DNA from: Clostridiales bacterium | GTDB lineage: Bacteria > Bacillota > Clostridia > Oscillospirales > QAMX01 | Assembly: GCA_012514045.1 (NCBI GenBank) | Contig: JAAZBA010000277.1 | Coordinates: 1-6,511 of the forward strand | Direction: 5' to 3' | Length of the DNA stretch: 6,511 nucleotides | Shown: piece by piece, positions 5,247-6,511 of the stretch | Layout of the letters: each line of letters opens with the position of its first letter | How positions within the stretch are numbered: the stretch's first letter is position 1 | Notes under the pieces: model-generated | Told to the model about the DNA's origin: nothing | Databases searched by the model: none | The model's input: only the letters and a program-made list of their open reading frames with translations | Program-made: the position numbers and the translations under genes

Positions 5247-6511
5247 TTACAATAAAAAAAGCCGTTGCCGACTTCATCCGTGAGCCTCTTTTAAGCCCTT
5301 TCGGCTTCAAGGGAGGTCATGTCAGCGAGATATGGCAGAGCGTGGTTCGCCTTGAAAGTAACTCATATAAAAGCCTCGGACTGGGCATCCAAAGCGTGCT
5401 CTGGTCCGACGCAGGGGTGTTCGCGGGGAACTGCCCCGCCGGAGGCAACGCCATAATGTTTGCCATGACCTGTCACGCCGCAAAGCTTCTCAAGGGAATG
5501 ACCTTCGAGAACCCCGGGGAGCTCCTTGACAGACTTCTGCCCCCCGTGCTGGAGTATGGTAAACTTATTTCCGGCTTTCCCTCCATGCGAATGACCTTTG
5601 CCCTCAACGCGCTTGTACCTATCGATCTGGCGGCATGGGTGCTGTACGCAAGGGAGAACAAATTAGATAACTTTGACGATATAATCCCCGACTATGCCAG
5701 CAGCGCTATGACGCACCGCCATAGCGCTCTGTCGAAAATCCCGCTTATCACCTACGGTCTCGGGCGTGAGGACATTGAAAAGATTCTCTCTGAGGGCAGC
5801 TTTGTGCTGAAAATAAAAATCGGCTCCGACCCGGATGGGGATGGAGACGTGAAAAAAATGCTTTCCTGGGACAAAAGCCGATTAAGCCTTATCCATGAGC
5901 TGGCGGATAAATACTCAACGGAACATACCGATAGCGGAAAAATCGCATATTATCTTGACGCCAACGGGCGGTATCCCGACAAGAATACGCTGCTGCGACT
6001 CCTTGACCATGCGGATAAAATCGGCGCGCTTGACAGGATCGTGCTCCTTGAAGAGCCCTTTGATGAATTGAATGAGGTTCCCGTACATGACGTACCCCTG
6101 AGGCTTGCTTCCGACGAGAGCGCCCACTGCGCCGACGACGCGGTGCGCCGCATAGAACTGGGCTACAGTGCCATCGCCCTTAAGCCCATCGCCAAAACCC
6201 TGAGCATGTCGTTTCGCATCCTGAGGGAGGCTTATGAAAGAAATGTTCCCTGTTTCTGCGCAGACCTTACCGTTACGCCGATTATGCTTGAGTGGAATAA
6301 GAGTTTCGCCTCAAGGCTCTCCCCACTGCCAGGTCTTCGCACCGGTGTAGTGGAGTCAAACGGCGACCAGAACTATGTCCGCTGGGAAGAGTTGTGCTCA
6401 TATCATCCCTTAAAGGGCGCAAGTTATATAACTCCTGTGGGAGGAGCCTTCCGCCTCGGTGATGAGTTCTACCGTGACAGCGGCGGCATATTCCTTGACA
6501 GCGAATACTAT
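5243..6511 (+). CDS. Enolase-superfamily enzyme (mandelate racemase/muconate lactonizing type), 3' end cut
   Basis: The frame is open from ATG 5243 to the window edge: 423 codons with no stop. Family members abstract a proton alpha to a carboxylate, using Mg2+, to racemise, epimerise, cycloisomerise or dehydrate acids. The N-terminal cap begins with REPLLSPFGFKGG (13-25). The barrel shows every signature in order: VLKIKIGSD (188-196), with the KxK pair K190/K192; YLDANGRY (237-244), with D239; LLEEPF (268-273), with E270; ASDES (289-293), with D291; and IALKP (311-315), with K314. D239, E270 and D291 are the metal ligands. K192 and K314 are the likely acid/base pair, as in the muconate lactonizing/dipeptide epimerase subgroup. 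The C-terminal block VVESNGDQNYVRW (369-381) is unusual to me. The protein already exceeds the roughly 350-380 residues of typical epimerases. GGAGG (5231-5235) seven bases before the start and the ATGA overlap with the oxidoreductase support the start and an operon. The reaction cannot be fixed; epimerase or acid-sugar dehydratase are the main options. Confidence 0.88.
   Translation, partial: MITIKKAVADFIREPLLSPFGFKGGHVSEIWQSVVRLESNSYKSLGLGIQSVLWSDAGVFAGNCPAGGNAIMFAMTCHAAKLLKGMTFENPGELLDRLLPPVLEYGKLISGFPSMRMTFALNALVPIDLAAWVLYARENKLDNFDDIIPDYASSAMTHRHSALSKIPLITYGLGREDIEKILSEGSFVLKIKIGSDPDGDGDVKKMLSWDKSRLSLIHELADKYSTEHTDSGKIAYYLDANGRYPDKNTLLRLLDHADKIGALDRIVLLEEPFDELNEVPVHDVPLRLASDESAHCADDAVRRIELGYSAIALKPIAKTLSMSFRILREAYERNVPCFCADLTVTPIMLEWNKSFASRLSPLPGLRTGVVESNGDQNYVRWEELCSYHPLKGASYITPVGGAFRLGDEFYRDSGGIFLDSEYY

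Noticed and set aside
5915..6153. Two short minus-strand open frames (5915-6127 and 5950-6153) in the right part
   Set aside because: They are antisense to the enolase-superfamily gene across its metal-ligand motifs.

Overview
The window looks like a chromosomal segment from an anaerobic, probably gut-type member of the Clostridia (Bacillota). The grounds are strong AGGAGG-type ribosome binding sites, sigma-A-like promoters with extended -10 elements, intrinsic terminators after most transcription units, balanced GC content and the style of the encoded enzymes. The species cannot be named from the sequence alone.

Left part, positions 1-3002: the 3' two-thirds of a citrate synthase gene (+) converges on a two-gene minus-strand unit. 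An unusually long nested hairpin at 746-832 separates them and can terminate transcription from both sides. Read in its own direction, the minus-strand unit starts with an AlaA-like class I aminotransferase (3002 to 1767) and continues into a small NodB-fold, polysaccharide-deacetylase-like protein (1703 to 831). A hairpin with a short U-tract lies between the two.

Centre, 3003-3182: a divergent regulatory region with two well-formed promoters facing away from each other. Both share the 10-mer ATGCTATAAT. An inverted repeat covers the -10 of the rightward promoter.

Right part, 3183-6511: three plus-strand genes for what appears to be a carbohydrate or sugar-acid pathway. A Gfo/Idh/MocA oxidoreductase (3183-4154) has its own promoter and terminator. 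After it, a second promoter drives a different Gfo/Idh/MocA oxidoreductase (4287-5246). That gene overlaps by ATGA an enolase-superfamily (mandelate racemase / muconate lactonizing enzyme type) gene that begins at 5243 and runs off the right edge. The enolase-superfamily gene carries a complete set of recognisable catalytic motifs.

Citrate synthase and AlaA are central-metabolism genes (citrate from oxaloacetate and acetyl-CoA; alanine/pyruvate transamination). The two oxidoreductases and the enolase-superfamily enzyme suggest a small catabolic module in which a sugar or polyol is oxidised and an acid is epimerised or dehydrated. The substrate cannot be read from the sequence. No RNA genes, CRISPR arrays, complete insertion sequences or phage genes were seen. 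No gene-free stretch exceeds 180 bases.
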